A stretch of 64,000 nt of DNA from Orrella marina (GTDB lineage: Bacteria; Pseudomonadota; Gammaproteobacteria; Burkholderiales; Burkholderiaceae_B): assembly GCF_003058465.1 (NCBI RefSeq), contig NZ_CP028901.1:620001-684000 (forward strand). Direction: 5' to 3'. This document shows, piece after piece, positions 44,496 through 52,497 of the stretch; the first letter of the stretch is position 1, and every line of letters begins with the position of its first letter. The notes under the pieces were generated by a model. That model was not told where the DNA came from. It searched no databases and saw nothing but the letters and a program-made list of their open reading frames with translations. A program made the position numbers and the translations under genes.

Positions 44496-44699
44496 GCGCT
44501 TAGGCCTTCTGGTGAGTTTGACCAGTCCACTGAAACGCTCGATTGACCTGGTGGAGCCTGCAACAATGAGGAGATCACCGCTCTGGATCGCGCTATCAGG
44601 TTTGGCATAGCTGAAGTCCTGGTTGGGTCGCTTGATACCGACCACTGTGATCTGATGCTGTTCACGTACGCGCGACTCAGCCAGGATCTGGTTCTTGTC
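44475..44699 (-). pseudogene. TrkA-C domain relic (K+ channel/transport C-terminus)
   Basis: About 73 residues at the end of a minus-strand open frame read like one TrkA-C (RCK_C) domain: ILAESRVREQHQITVVGIKR, then PDSAIQSGDLLIVAGSTRSIERFSGL. These match the usual pattern of a ligand-binding beta strand, a polar strand, D-x-x-L-x-x-GD and a final helix. Upstream of about 44700 the similarity ends and no TrkA-N or channel part is present. I read it as the surviving 3' end of a deleted potassium channel or transporter gene. Moderate certainty, based on pattern only. Confidence 0.6.
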
Positions 44700-45117
44700 C
44701 TGGCTTTTGCGAGGGGTTTGTGGGCGAGCTCTTGTGCAAGGGCTCGTGTACAACGCTCGCATACAAATCTCGCACACAAATCACCCGATGCTGGTACGCG
44801 TCTGCATGGGTGGGCCTCATTGATGCGCACACGCCTGATCTGGCGTGCCGCTCTTGTCCGAAGATGCCCCAGCCTTCAATCGATGCTACAGTATGCTGTG
44901 TTGCAACAAATCTCGGTCGGTTCAGGCAGGTCGTGATTCGATAGCAACTTCTTGCGCATACAGAAAGGTGCAATCAAGGACCCTGATGAACGCCTTCAAA
45001 ATAACTAGACAGGCAACTGCGGCGTTGGTCCCGATAGCGCAATCCAGATGATGCGCGAGCAATCTGTAGTCAAGCGTGTAGCAATCCACGATACGAGTTC
45101 GTGTTCCAGGGGGATAC

Positions 45118-45798
45118 ATGGTTCAGTCAGGTTTTGTGGTTCATCCGGTACAGCGATTAATCAGTGATGAGCAGATCAGCCTGTTTTCAGCGTTCGCCGT
45201 CTCTAATATCAGTGACGCCATGGGCCGCACCCGTGGGTCGAGCCAGTTACGGCCGTTTCACAACGGTGCGCCGATGGCGGGTCGCGCGATCACGGTCCGT
45301 ACCGTGCCGGGCGACAATCTCATGGTCCACAAAGCAATCGATCTGGCGGGTCCGGGTGACGTGATCGTGGTGGACGCTGGAGGTGTCGGATACAGTGCGA
45401 CCATTGGCGAATTGATGACTACGTACGCTCGAACCCGTGGTGTGGCTGGATTTGTCATTGACGGAGCCGTCAGGGATAGCGCTCAACTGGCGAAATCAGA
45501 TCTGCCTGTGTACGCTCGCGGTATTTCGCCCCGTGGACCGAGTCGTATTGGACCAGGGGAGATCAATGTGACGGTCAGTGTAGATGGGGTCGTGGTCCAT
45601 CCCGGTGATCTGATCGTGGGCGATGCAGATGGCATGATTGCCATCCGTGCTCACGATCTGGACGATGTCGCCCGTGGCGTACGGGCCATCGAAGAGAAAG
45701 AACGCGATCTGCTTGCCCAGATGAAGCAAGGTCTGGTTGACCGGTCCTGGGTGGACGAAGCGCTGGAGCGCCTGGGGTGTGACACAACCCGGGTGTGA
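45118..45798 (+). CDS. RraA-like protein, HMG/CHA aldolase type
   Basis: A 226-residue protein, the second family member in the window. Motifs: SNISDAMGRTRG, GRAITVRTVPGDNLMVHKAI, PGDVIVVDAGG, TIGELMTTYARTRGVAGFVIDGAVRDSAQL and PGDLIVGDADGMIAI. The Arg-Asp in DGAVRD is kept, and the loop GYSATIGELM replaces the GPWGDLL of the other copy. Catalytic relatives cleave 4-carboxy-4-hydroxy-2-oxoadipate or 4-hydroxy-4-methyl-2-oxoglutarate and decarboxylate oxaloacetate. It is followed by a prephenate-dehydratase-like gene and a 2-keto-4-pentenoate-hydratase-like gene, a sequence that would suit a ring-cleavage or keto-acid pathway. Confidence 0.87.
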   Translation: MVQSGFVVHPVQRLISDEQISLFSAFAVSNISDAMGRTRGSSQLRPFHNGAPMAGRAITVRTVPGDNLMVHKAIDLAGPGDVIVVDAGGVGYSATIGELMTTYARTRGVAGFVIDGAVRDSAQLAKSDLPVYARGISPRGPSRIGPGEINVTVSVDGVVVHPGDLIVGDADGMIAIRAHDLDDVARGVRAIEEKERDLLAQMKQGLVDRSWVDEALERLGCDTTRV

Positions 45799-45905
45799 GG
45801 TAGGTGTGTGGTGAAAGCCCGGATCGTATTGAAGTCGTCTGACGGATCGGACTGTTCCATCAGCGATCGTCAGTTTTTCCTGAAAGTTACTTTGAGAGAC
45901 GCACA

Positions 45906-46808
45906 GTGCATGAGTTAGTCGGTTACCTCGGCTTGCCCGGTTCCTGGACGCATCAGGTCACACGTGATTTATTTGGGGAACATTCCAAGCTTCAAGGGTT
46001 TGATGCGCCAGAGCTTTTGAAGGCATACAGTCAAGGCGAGATTTCCTGGATCTGCGTTCCGTACTACTCGTCGATCGCAGGGACTACGCCATATCTGGCG
46101 CAGCTGCTCGCTCTGCAAAGACTCTGGATTGAGCAGGATGTGGTCAGGCCTGTTCAGCACAGCCTGGCTGCGGTTGATCCGGGCGTCAAACTCTCTGGTG
46201 TGACGCATATCACCGGACATCCGGTTGCGCTGGAGGAAGTGCGTCCATGGTTGTCTGACCAGTTTCCTGATGCCGAGTGGGTGTTCGCGAAGTCCGGCTC
46301 AGATGCGGCGCACTCGGTCGCGCAGAAGAATCACGCAAAGCATCTGGCAGTGGCGCCGCCTCAGGCGGTGGGCACGCACGGTCTGCACACGCTTGTCGCC
46401 GACATACCGACTGTCGCACCGAATGTCACTCGCTGGTGGGTGCTGGGTCCCCAGGTCCCGCAAACGCCTAACCCTGGTCGCTGGGTATGGCTCAAAGTGG
46501 CCGGTGCCAATCGGGAAGCGCTTTGCGCACTTGAGCGTGCGTTGCCAGTCAAGGACATTGAGCCAGCCTTGTGGGTCCACGCACCCTCGAGCGAACTGGA
46601 AGTGACACACTGGTTAGTCGCCTGTCTTCGCAGTGATGATCTGTACGCATTTCTGGTGCTGGTGTCGGTTCATGGTCTCTCAGGCACCCTGATGGGGGCC
46701 CATGATGATGCGATTGCCAATATGGTGAGCTCTGTTCCGGCATCCACGTCAGCCTGTCTGTCCTTGTCTCAAGCGGATAGGGTATCTGGTGCTCGCGTTC
46801 AGGTCTGA
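45906..46808 (+). CDS. Divergent prephenate-dehydratase-like protein
   Basis: A 300-residue protein with a GTG start at 45906. The N-terminal about 180 residues resemble the prephenate dehydratase fold: VGYLGLPGSWTHQVTRDLFG matches the usual YLGPxGSFSHxAA start, GEISWICVPYYSSIAGT matches the VPIENSxxG loop, and NVTRWWVLG matches the substrate-binding NxTRFxVLG with the catalytic Thr kept. AVAPPQAVGTHGLHTLVADIPT is also in register. The VPIENS loop is changed to VPYYSS, and Trp replaces Phe after TR. The C-terminal part could be a degraded ACT domain. There is no chorismate mutase domain and no aro genes nearby. I infer a relative with altered substrate. Confidence 0.65.
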   Translation: MHELVGYLGLPGSWTHQVTRDLFGEHSKLQGFDAPELLKAYSQGEISWICVPYYSSIAGTTPYLAQLLALQRLWIEQDVVRPVQHSLAAVDPGVKLSGVTHITGHPVALEEVRPWLSDQFPDAEWVFAKSGSDAAHSVAQKNHAKHLAVAPPQAVGTHGLHTLVADIPTVAPNVTRWWVLGPQVPQTPNPGRWVWLKVAGANREALCALERALPVKDIEPALWVHAPSSELEVTHWLVACLRSDDLYAFLVLVSVHGLSGTLMGAHDDAIANMVSSVPASTSACLSLSQADRVSGARVQV

Positions 46809-46912
46809 CATCCAGACCCGCGGTCTGTCACGCAGCAGGTTGTTTGGGTATAGTCATGTCAATGCGACACTGGTCTGGTGTTGCGCCGATATGGCTTTTA
46901 TGGAGAGTGCCC

Positions 46913-47704
46913 ATGACTGTTGCTGATGATTCCAATCTGATTGATGCCGCAAACGCGATTGCGCAGGCTCGCAGGAACCGGGATGCAATCAATCCGGTCT
47001 CGTCGACTTTCGGGATTGCGACGCTTGAGGATGCATACGCGATCGCACAGATCAATACGCGTCAGCACCTTGAATCCGGGGCAAGAATCAGTGGCAAAAA
47101 GGTCGGACTGACCTCCAGAATCGTTCAGCAGCAACTGGGTGTCGATCAGCCGGATTTCGGGGTTTTGTTCTCCGATATGGAATACATGAACGGTGATGAC
47201 GTTCCCACTTCCCGACTGATTCAGCCCAAGGTTGAGGCCGAGATCGCGTTTGTCCTTGGCGAGGATGTCGACCAGATTGAACCGACCTGGGGAGAGTTTC
47301 TACTGAGTATCCGCTATGCGGTCGCTTCGATCGAGATTGTCGACTCAGTGGTCAAGGACTGGGCCATCACGCTGTACGACACCGTTGCCGACAATGCCTC
47401 AAGTGCCTTGTACGTGCTGGGTGACCAGCCCGTGGCGGTTGATGCGGTTTCGCTGGCTGATGTCGGGATGCAGATGCGCGTGAACTCCGAGGTTGTTTCG
47501 CTTGGCAGCGGTGCGTCATGCCTCGGTCATCCACTCCGATCGGCCTACTGGCTGGCTTGTCTGATGGCGCGAAATCATCAACCTTTGCGTAGAGGAGAAG
47601 TCATTCTTTCCGGGTCGCTGGGACCGATGGTGCCCGTCAAGGCTGGTGACTTGGTGGAGGTCAATATCGGCGGGTTAGGTCGGGTCGGATGTCGCTTTGT
47701 GTAG
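46913..47704 (+). CDS. 2-keto-4-pentenoate hydratase-like (FAH superfamily)
   Basis: About 263 residues from the ATG at 46913, which follows GGAGA; the size fits MhpD/DmpE/XylJ. Key pieces: GKKVGLTSRIVQQQLGVDQPDFGVLFSDM, the metal-site region PKVEAEIAFVLGEDVD (Glu-x-Glu) and SIEIVDSVVKDWAITLYDTVADNASSA, ending in VILSGSLGPMVPVKAGDLVEV. Such enzymes hydrate 2-oxopent-4-enoate to 4-hydroxy-2-oxovalerate, or decarboxylate 4-oxalocrotonate, in meta-cleavage pathways. No ring-cleavage dioxygenase or DmpFG aldolase is next to it, so it is either an isolated module or works with the RraA-type protein upstream. Confidence 0.9.
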   Translation: MTVADDSNLIDAANAIAQARRNRDAINPVSSTFGIATLEDAYAIAQINTRQHLESGARISGKKVGLTSRIVQQQLGVDQPDFGVLFSDMEYMNGDDVPTSRLIQPKVEAEIAFVLGEDVDQIEPTWGEFLLSIRYAVASIEIVDSVVKDWAITLYDTVADNASSALYVLGDQPVAVDAVSLADVGMQMRVNSEVVSLGSGASCLGHPLRSAYWLACLMARNHQPLRRGEVILSGSLGPMVPVKAGDLVEVNIGGLGRVGCRFV

Positions 47705-48288
47705 GCTATCTGGCTGGACGGGGATCTCAAACTCAAATCGATGACACATTGAGCCCCCCTTGATCCGCGTGGTATTTTTCAGGCCACCACGTCTGTCATG
47801 CAGATCGCTGGCATGGCCTGCTCATCCAGAGTCCCGTCCAGGCGATCCAGAGGATTATCTTCATTAGTTTTTAGACGCGGTCTGCATGGCGTCAAAGTCT
47901 TTCTGCAGATATTCCAGATATGAGATCAAGCTTGTTTCTTATTCCCGAAAAACGAGTCAACCATGCCTCTGGTAGCCGTTTGTTGAGTTCATTTCCTCGT
48001 TGTCCGGGCTTGCGTTCATATCCTGATCCACTAATCGATTTGATTTTCAGGTGAGATTTTTTGCCTGGCTGCAAGTAAAATCGAGTCTTGCTTTACACCG
48101 TGGTCTCACTCCGTATTGCGCGCCACGCGCCCTGTGGACAGGTTTTTTGCCTGCCCCGGGTCTGGCTGCTCTCGTTTCCCGGTTAAAGATGCAAGTAGAT
48201 GCAAGTTGCATTTTCAGATCCCCTTTTTTTCTGAACCTGTACTGCATCTACTGATCTTCTGTCAGCGAGTTCACTGAGACAAATCAAC
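47705..48288. other. Intergenic region before the LysE-type gene
   Basis: About 580 bp. A short minus-strand frame near 47892-48074 shows no recognisable motif and I do not call it a gene. The right part contains short direct and inverted repeats (48187-48211) that look like an operator region for the exporter. Confidence 0.5.
48187..48211. promoter_or_regulatory. Overlapping direct and inverted repeats, candidate operator
   Basis: AGATGCAAGT occurs twice in tandem (48187-48206). The second copy runs into the palindrome ATGCAA-G-TTGCAT (48199-48211). The half-site recurs in reverse just downstream (TGCATCTA near 48243). This lies about 80 bp before the LysE-type start. A regulator dimer site is likely, but no regulator gene is adjacent. 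Confidence 0.45.
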
Positions 48289-48915
48289 ATGGAATTTTCC
48301 ACCTGGCTTGCACTGTTTGCAGCTTCATGGGCAATCAGCATTTCCCCGGGAGCCGGGGCTATTGCGGCGATGAATGCCGGTATCAGTCACGGTTTTCGGC
48401 TAGGTTACTGGATGACTGCAGGACTGATTCTGGGCATCATGACGCAGATCGTGCTGGTTGGGGTGGGTCTTGGCGCAGTGGTCGCAACGTCTGGTTTGGC
48501 ATTCGAGATCGTTAAATGGCTAGGGGTGGCTTACCTCATCTGGCTTGGCATTGCTCAGTGGCGCGCACCGCTACAGGCAGTCGCACTCGAGCGAACCGGT
48601 ATGCGCACGACTCGACCCTCCAAACTGATACTGAAGGGCTGGATGATCAACGCGGTCAATCCGAAGGGCACGGTGTTTTTGCTGGCTATCGTGCCGCAGT
48701 TTCTGGATCTTGCCCAGCCGCTGGCCAGTCAGTACCTGGTGATTGCTGTAACGCTTGCGTTTACGGACGCAGTCGTGATGGCAGGGTACACCGCCCTGGC
48801 GTCCCGTCTTTTGCATCTGCTTAGAAAGCCATCACACGTCAAGCTTCTGAATCGGTCGTTCGGGTCGCTCTTCTTTCTGGCTGGACTGTCGCTGTCCCTT
48901 TTTCGGCGGACCTGA
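48289..48915 (+). CDS. LysE/RhtB-family amino-acid exporter
   Basis: A 208-residue inner-membrane protein with about six transmembrane helices. The family start WLALFAASWAISISPGAGAIAAMNAGISHGFRLGYW has the conserved SPGP-like turn (SPGAGA), followed by GLILGIMTQIVLVGVGLGAV and KLILKGWMINAVNPKGTVFLLAIVPQFLD, where NPK is the family hallmark. It exports amino acids or derivatives such as homoserine, threonine or lysine using the proton gradient. The substrate is not predictable. Confidence 0.92.
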   Translation: MEFSTWLALFAASWAISISPGAGAIAAMNAGISHGFRLGYWMTAGLILGIMTQIVLVGVGLGAVVATSGLAFEIVKWLGVAYLIWLGIAQWRAPLQAVALERTGMRTTRPSKLILKGWMINAVNPKGTVFLLAIVPQFLDLAQPLASQYLVIAVTLAFTDAVVMAGYTALASRLLHLLRKPSHVKLLNRSFGSLFFLAGLSLSLFRRT

Positions 48916-48947
48916 TCGCGTACGCGAGTCTAGCTTCCCGGCGGCCA

Positions 48948-49811
48948 TCATGAGGACACCAGGCCCGCAGGTGTGAGATAACCGTGCATCAACAGAATTT
49001 GCCGGATCGGTTTCTGTAGCAAAAATCGAAGGAAGCGGTTGGCGGCAACGCGTCTGAGGTCGTCAGTTGTCGTGTCTGGAGCCAGAGATGCTGTCATTGC
49101 AATCACCGGGTACCAGTCAAGTGGCGGAATCCAGAGCGAGCCTTCAACCAGTTGTCCGTCACGCCAGACCTGGGGCAGCGCAATGAACCCAAGACGGGTC
49201 TGACCCGAAAGTATCGATGCGTAGACATTCTGTGAATCAGGCAGGTACAACAGACGGTGATTGATGCGATTGAGCACGCCGGCTTTGATCAGGACAGCAA
49301 ACGCCGCCTTGCCGAACGGGTCCGATTCGGGAGAGGGGGCTGCGATCCAGTCGAAGTTTCTTGCTTGCAGTACGTTTCCTCTGGGATCAATCAGGGCCGG
49401 GTCGGGGCTCCAGAGCGCAATCTGTGCAATCGCAAAAATCACGGAACCACCTGGCCTGACACTCTCGGTACGCCAGTCCTGGGCTGAGATCGTGATGTCC
49501 GTGCGATCCTGACAGGATTGTGCCTCTGAGTGTGCTCCAGCCTCCCGGAGATGTCTTGTCTCCAGACACTGCACACGCTCTGTCAGAGCGCCGGGGGGAC
49601 GGGTAGGAACAAGTGTGACTGTCTCGCCGGTCTGTCTCTTGTACTGTGCAGCAATTCTTTCCATGACCGGTATATGCATTGAAGACACCGAGATGCTAAG
49701 TGGCTGTGCTGCGACCATCTTGCCGGTGAGCATGCAGGCCGCTATCAGCACCGCCATGGATGCAAGCCATCTGCTCTGGCTGTTCGTCACTGGATTCGAA
49801 TGCAGCATCAT
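48948..49811 (-). CDS. ModA-like periplasmic substrate-binding protein
   Basis: A 287-residue secreted protein; two adjacent ATG codons can start it. The signal peptide runs to about VAAQP. The mature part resembles the ModA/WtpA type: LSISVSSMHIPVMERIAAQYKRQTG at the start, DITISAQDW, GGSVIFAIAQIALWSPDPALID, and PESDPFGKAAFAVLIKAG in the hinge area. The permease (ModB) and ATPase (ModC) are absent, and several loops are non-standard, so it may bind an oxyanion or act as an orphan sensor. It is convergent with the LysE-type gene. Confidence 0.75.
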   Translation of the reverse strand: MMLHSNPVTNSQSRWLASMAVLIAACMLTGKMVAAQPLSISVSSMHIPVMERIAAQYKRQTGETVTLVPTRPPGALTERVQCLETRHLREAGAHSEAQSCQDRTDITISAQDWRTESVRPGGSVIFAIAQIALWSPDPALIDPRGNVLQARNFDWIAAPSPESDPFGKAAFAVLIKAGVLNRINHRLLYLPDSQNVYASILSGQTRLGFIALPQVWRDGQLVEGSLWIPPLDWYPVIAMTASLAPDTTTDDLRRVAANRFLRFLLQKPIRQILLMHGYLTPAGLVSS

Positions 49812-50534
49812 TTCAGACCAATCACATTACTGACACAAGACAGAGACCATCGAAAAAGTCGAAACGAACGGTCTGGATCAGCCCGAACGAGGAGGAAAGG
49901 GAATTTATTGTAGTGCTGACGACGAATGATGTTGCATCTTTCTGGGTGTCGTGTGTGCGTGGTGTGATCTCTGGTCCATCACTGTAGTGGTACCTGAGAG
50001 GCACTCGAGTCGGGGCCAGGCGGTGTGTACAGCGCACATGTTTTTGTCGCATTCTTCCAGCATTTGTTTCTGTTTCCGCAGGTCAGGGGGGCTGGGTAAA
50101 AGCCTTTGTGGCTGGACAATCAAGAGAAGTTGTTGCGAGATCGCTACGTTTCGATCGCAGGTGCTTGCGGTGTCGGGTGCTCCGATTGCGGGAGTTTGGC
50201 CGATGCATTGGGCGAACGGATCGAGGAAGCGGCAAGGGCATAAGATAGTTGGAGTGATATAAGCCAGGTGTTCCGTGAGGTCTGTATCTGGAAAAAAGTA
50301 TACGAAAGTGTTTGATTAATCATTTATTAGTCATATTTGATCTATCTGAAAATAGTTAATAATAATATAATGTGTTTGGGCGGATTTTGTGTTTGTCATT
50401 GTGTGTTCCCGGCGTTCCAGGTACTCAAGGTGACTGGACCTGCATCGGTTTCAGCGATCCGACGGAAACGCAGAACGCAGGACAAAGCGGCCAGGGTAAA
50501 GCAATAGAGCTGATCAAATTAAGGAGGTGTCAAG
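49812..50534. other. Long upstream region of the YeeE/YedE pair
   Basis: About 720 bp with no supported gene. From about 50285 to 50385 it is strongly AT-rich, with TTTGATTAATCATTTATTAG containing the 8-bp palindrome GATTAATC. This probably includes the promoter and operator of the transporter pair. An unusually perfect AAGGAGGT site at 50521-50528 precedes its GTG start. Confidence 0.55.
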
Positions 50535-50984
50535 GTGAGTGCAGGTTTGACGATTGACTGGGCGAACTTCACGCCATGGGCGTCGCTCGGTGGAGGCATT
50601 TTGATTGGTCTGTCGACTGTCATGCTGATCGTATTCCGGGGGCGAATTGCAGGTATTAGCGGAATCCTTGGAGGGTTGTTTCAGTTCTCGAACACCTCGC
50701 AGGACCACTATGGCTGGCGTATCGCTTTTGTGCTGGGCATTCTTGTCTCGAGTCTGGTGTACAGCCTTTTCACTGCGATGCCAGCATCGCAGATCGATAC
50801 CGGATATCCAATGCTGATACTGGCTGGATTACTGGTCGGATTTGGTACTCGAATGGGGTCGGGATGCACCAGTGGGCACGCTGTGTGCGGAATCGGACGT
50901 GCTTCGCCGCGTTCCATGGTGGCAACAGCCAGTTTCATGGTCAGTGGTTTTGTGACGGCCTACGTCGTTTATCACCTGTTCTGA
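50535..50984 (+). CDS. YeeE/YedE-family sulfur transport protein, part 1
   Basis: A 149-residue inner-membrane protein with four predicted helices; GTG start with a perfect AAGGAGGT site. Motifs: GGGILIGLSTVMLIVFRGRIAGISGILGGL and, near residue 110, RMGSGCTSGHAVCGIGRASPRS, which carries the conserved Cys of this family. In YeeE (thiosulfate uptake) and PmpAB-like pairs, such Cys residues relay sulfur species. Together with the next gene it makes a split two-part channel, as in bacterial PmpA/PmpB. Confidence 0.9.
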   Translation: MSAGLTIDWANFTPWASLGGGILIGLSTVMLIVFRGRIAGISGILGGLFQFSNTSQDHYGWRIAFVLGILVSSLVYSLFTAMPASQIDTGYPMLILAGLLVGFGTRMGSGCTSGHAVCGIGRASPRSMVATASFMVSGFVTAYVVYHLF

Positions 50985-50995
50985 GGGGTCTTTCA

Positions 50996-51427
50996 ATGAG
51001 AACACTGCTGGTATTTGTCTCTGGTCTGGTTTTTGGGATCGGTCTCATCATTTCAGGGATGAGCAATCCCGCCAAGGTGATCAACTTTCTGAATATTGCT
51101 GGGGATTGGGATCCCAGTCTGGGTTTTGTGATGCTGGGTGCCATCCCGGTTGCATTTGTCGGGTTTCACTGGATTCAGTCGCGTGGTGAGACGATTTATC
51201 ATGAAAAGCTGCAACTACCGACTTCCAGGGACATCAATTCTTCGCTGGTAGCAGGCGGATTTATATTCGGGGCTGGCTGGGCGATTGCTGGTTTCTGTCC
51301 CGGCCCGGCACTGGTGGCACTTGGTGCCGGCTACGAGAAAGCTGCCGTGTTTGTGCTGGCGATGATTGCCGGCATGTTGATTCACGACCATCCCTACAAG
51401 GCGCTCACGCAGCGTCGGCCCGCCTGA
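50996..51427 (+). CDS. YeeE/YedE-family sulfur transport protein, part 2
   Basis: A 143-residue inner-membrane protein starting 11 bp after part 1. It has FVSGLVFGIGLIISGMSNPAKVINFLNIAGDWDPSL and GWAIAGFCPGPALVALGAGYEKAAVFVLAMIAGMLI, the second half-motif with its conserved Cys-Pro-Gly-Pro. The two genes together match the two halves of a single long YeeE. Sulfur-compound import (thiosulfate or a related anion) is likely. No rhodanese, TusA or BigR-type gene is beside them in this window. Confidence 0.9.
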   Translation: MRTLLVFVSGLVFGIGLIISGMSNPAKVINFLNIAGDWDPSLGFVMLGAIPVAFVGFHWIQSRGETIYHEKLQLPTSRDINSSLVAGGFIFGAGWAIAGFCPGPALVALGAGYEKAAVFVLAMIAGMLIHDHPYKALTQRRPA

Positions 51428-51443
51428 AAGTCGCTTTGCGCTA

Positions 51444-51471
51444 GTAGACAGTGACTGGTGGCACTGTCTAC
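51444..51471. terminator. Perfect stem-loop between convergent genes
   Basis: GTAGACAGTG (51444-51453) pairs exactly with CACTGTCTAC (51462-51471), followed on the plus strand by TTTCTG. It overlaps the stop of the EamA-type gene and lies 17 bp past the YedE-type stop, so it can end both transcripts. Confidence 0.7.
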
Positions 51472-52421
51472 TTTCTGATGTGATCTCTCGAGGCCGTGGC
51501 GGCCCTCACGCCCAGAATGGAGCCCACAATCAAGAGGCCGCCCAGCAGGGTGCGGGCTTGTGGGACTTGTGCAAACAGCATCCAGGCGACAGCGATCGCA
51601 TAGACAGGCTCCAGTGCAACTACCAGGCCGGCCATACTGACGCGCAGTCGCTTCAGGCTGTAAACAAACAGTGAATGTGAGAGTCCTGTGCACAGAATGC
51701 CCAGGACGGCCAGCCACATCCAGGAAACGACAGATATCCTGGGCAGATGCGTCAATGCCAGCGGCAGAAGTAGCAGGGCAACAATCAGGTTCTGGTTCCT
51801 GGCTATCCGGATCGGGTTTTGCCCTGCAAGTTTTCTGCTGTTGACGACGGCCATCGCGGCAAACGACAGCCCACTGGCCAGTCCGAGCAGAAAACCATAA
51901 GTATTCTCGTCAGCAAGGTTGAAAGAAGGTGTCATCAGTACGAGGCCGGAGGTCACCCCTAGTGTGCGCAGCCAGTCGGCCCGGCTGATCTGACCGCGAG
52001 CGATCACCCATTCAATCGCGGTGATGAAGGCCGCAAAACTGCTAAACCCCAGGGTTGCGAGTGCGACACCTGCGATCTTGACCGACATGAAGAATGTGAC
52101 CCAGTGCACCGCCAGCAAGAGACCCGATAATCCTGTGTATCCAATCAGTTGCAACCTTGCCGGTAGACGGCTCCAGTGCGAGTCATCCACTTGCTCCTCG
52201 GGCAAAGATGATTGCGGGGCGCTTGACTGGCGTGAGGACTGAAGTGCTGGTAAAAGTAGCAGGGGAGACAAAGAGAGAACGGCAAATGCAGCACGACCAA
52301 AGGTGATCGTGTTGGGATCTGCCTCGATCAGGCTACCCAGGATACCCGTCATGCCAAATAGAAACGCGACCAGATGAATAGCGAGCATGCTCGCGCCAAG
52401 CTGACTGGAGTGGGAAGGCAT
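51468..52421 (-). CDS. EamA/DMT-family exporter
   Basis: About 317 residues from the ATG at 52421; the upstream frame is unlikely. Ten transmembrane helices in two EamA repeats: MLAIHLVAFLFGMTGILGSLIEADPNTITFGRAAFAVLSL at the start of the first, and FLLGLASGLSFAAMAVVNSRKL with VALEPVYAIAVAWMLFAQVPQARTLLGGLLIV in the second. The glutamate-proline (ALEPVYA) is the family landmark. It exports small metabolites. The substrate is unknown. It overlaps nothing, but the DnaQ-like gene ends 77 bp upstream of it on the same strand. Confidence 0.88.
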   Translation of the reverse strand: MPSHSSQLGASMLAIHLVAFLFGMTGILGSLIEADPNTITFGRAAFAVLSLSPLLLLPALQSSRQSSAPQSSLPEEQVDDSHWSRLPARLQLIGYTGLSGLLLAVHWVTFFMSVKIAGVALATLGFSSFAAFITAIEWVIARGQISRADWLRTLGVTSGLVLMTPSFNLADENTYGFLLGLASGLSFAAMAVVNSRKLAGQNPIRIARNQNLIVALLLLPLALTHLPRISVVSWMWLAVLGILCTGLSHSLFVYSLKRLRVSMAGLVVALEPVYAIAVAWMLFAQVPQARTLLGGLLIVGSILGVRAATASRDHIRK

Positions 52422-52497
52422 GTGCACTATTAGATGGTTGAAGGAATTGGCGAGTGGTGGGCCGTGAAAATGTCTTGAGATGGCATGCTTGTCAAAA

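Larger units (their letters stand above)
44454..45117. other. Region with a stem-loop and a gene relic
   Basis: About 660 bp without an intact gene. The left end has a perfect 14-bp stem-loop and a minus-strand TrkA-C domain relic. The remainder (about 44700-45117) shows no supported coding sequence and should hold the promoter of the RraA-type gene at 45118. Confidence 0.6.

Noticed and set aside
44720..45051. Several 65-98 residue frames between the relic and the RraA-type gene
   Set aside because: Conflicting frames on both strands, no motifs, and the composition is that of non-coding DNA.
47892..48074. 60-residue minus-strand frame before the LysE-type gene
   Set aside because: Basic, short, no motif and no clear ribosome binding site. 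A possible frameshifted continuation exists, but I could not match it to any family.
49822..50262. Short frames upstream of the YeeE/YedE pair
   Set aside because: No motif, overlapping frames on both strands and no plausible start sites. The area is better explained as a long leader and promoter.
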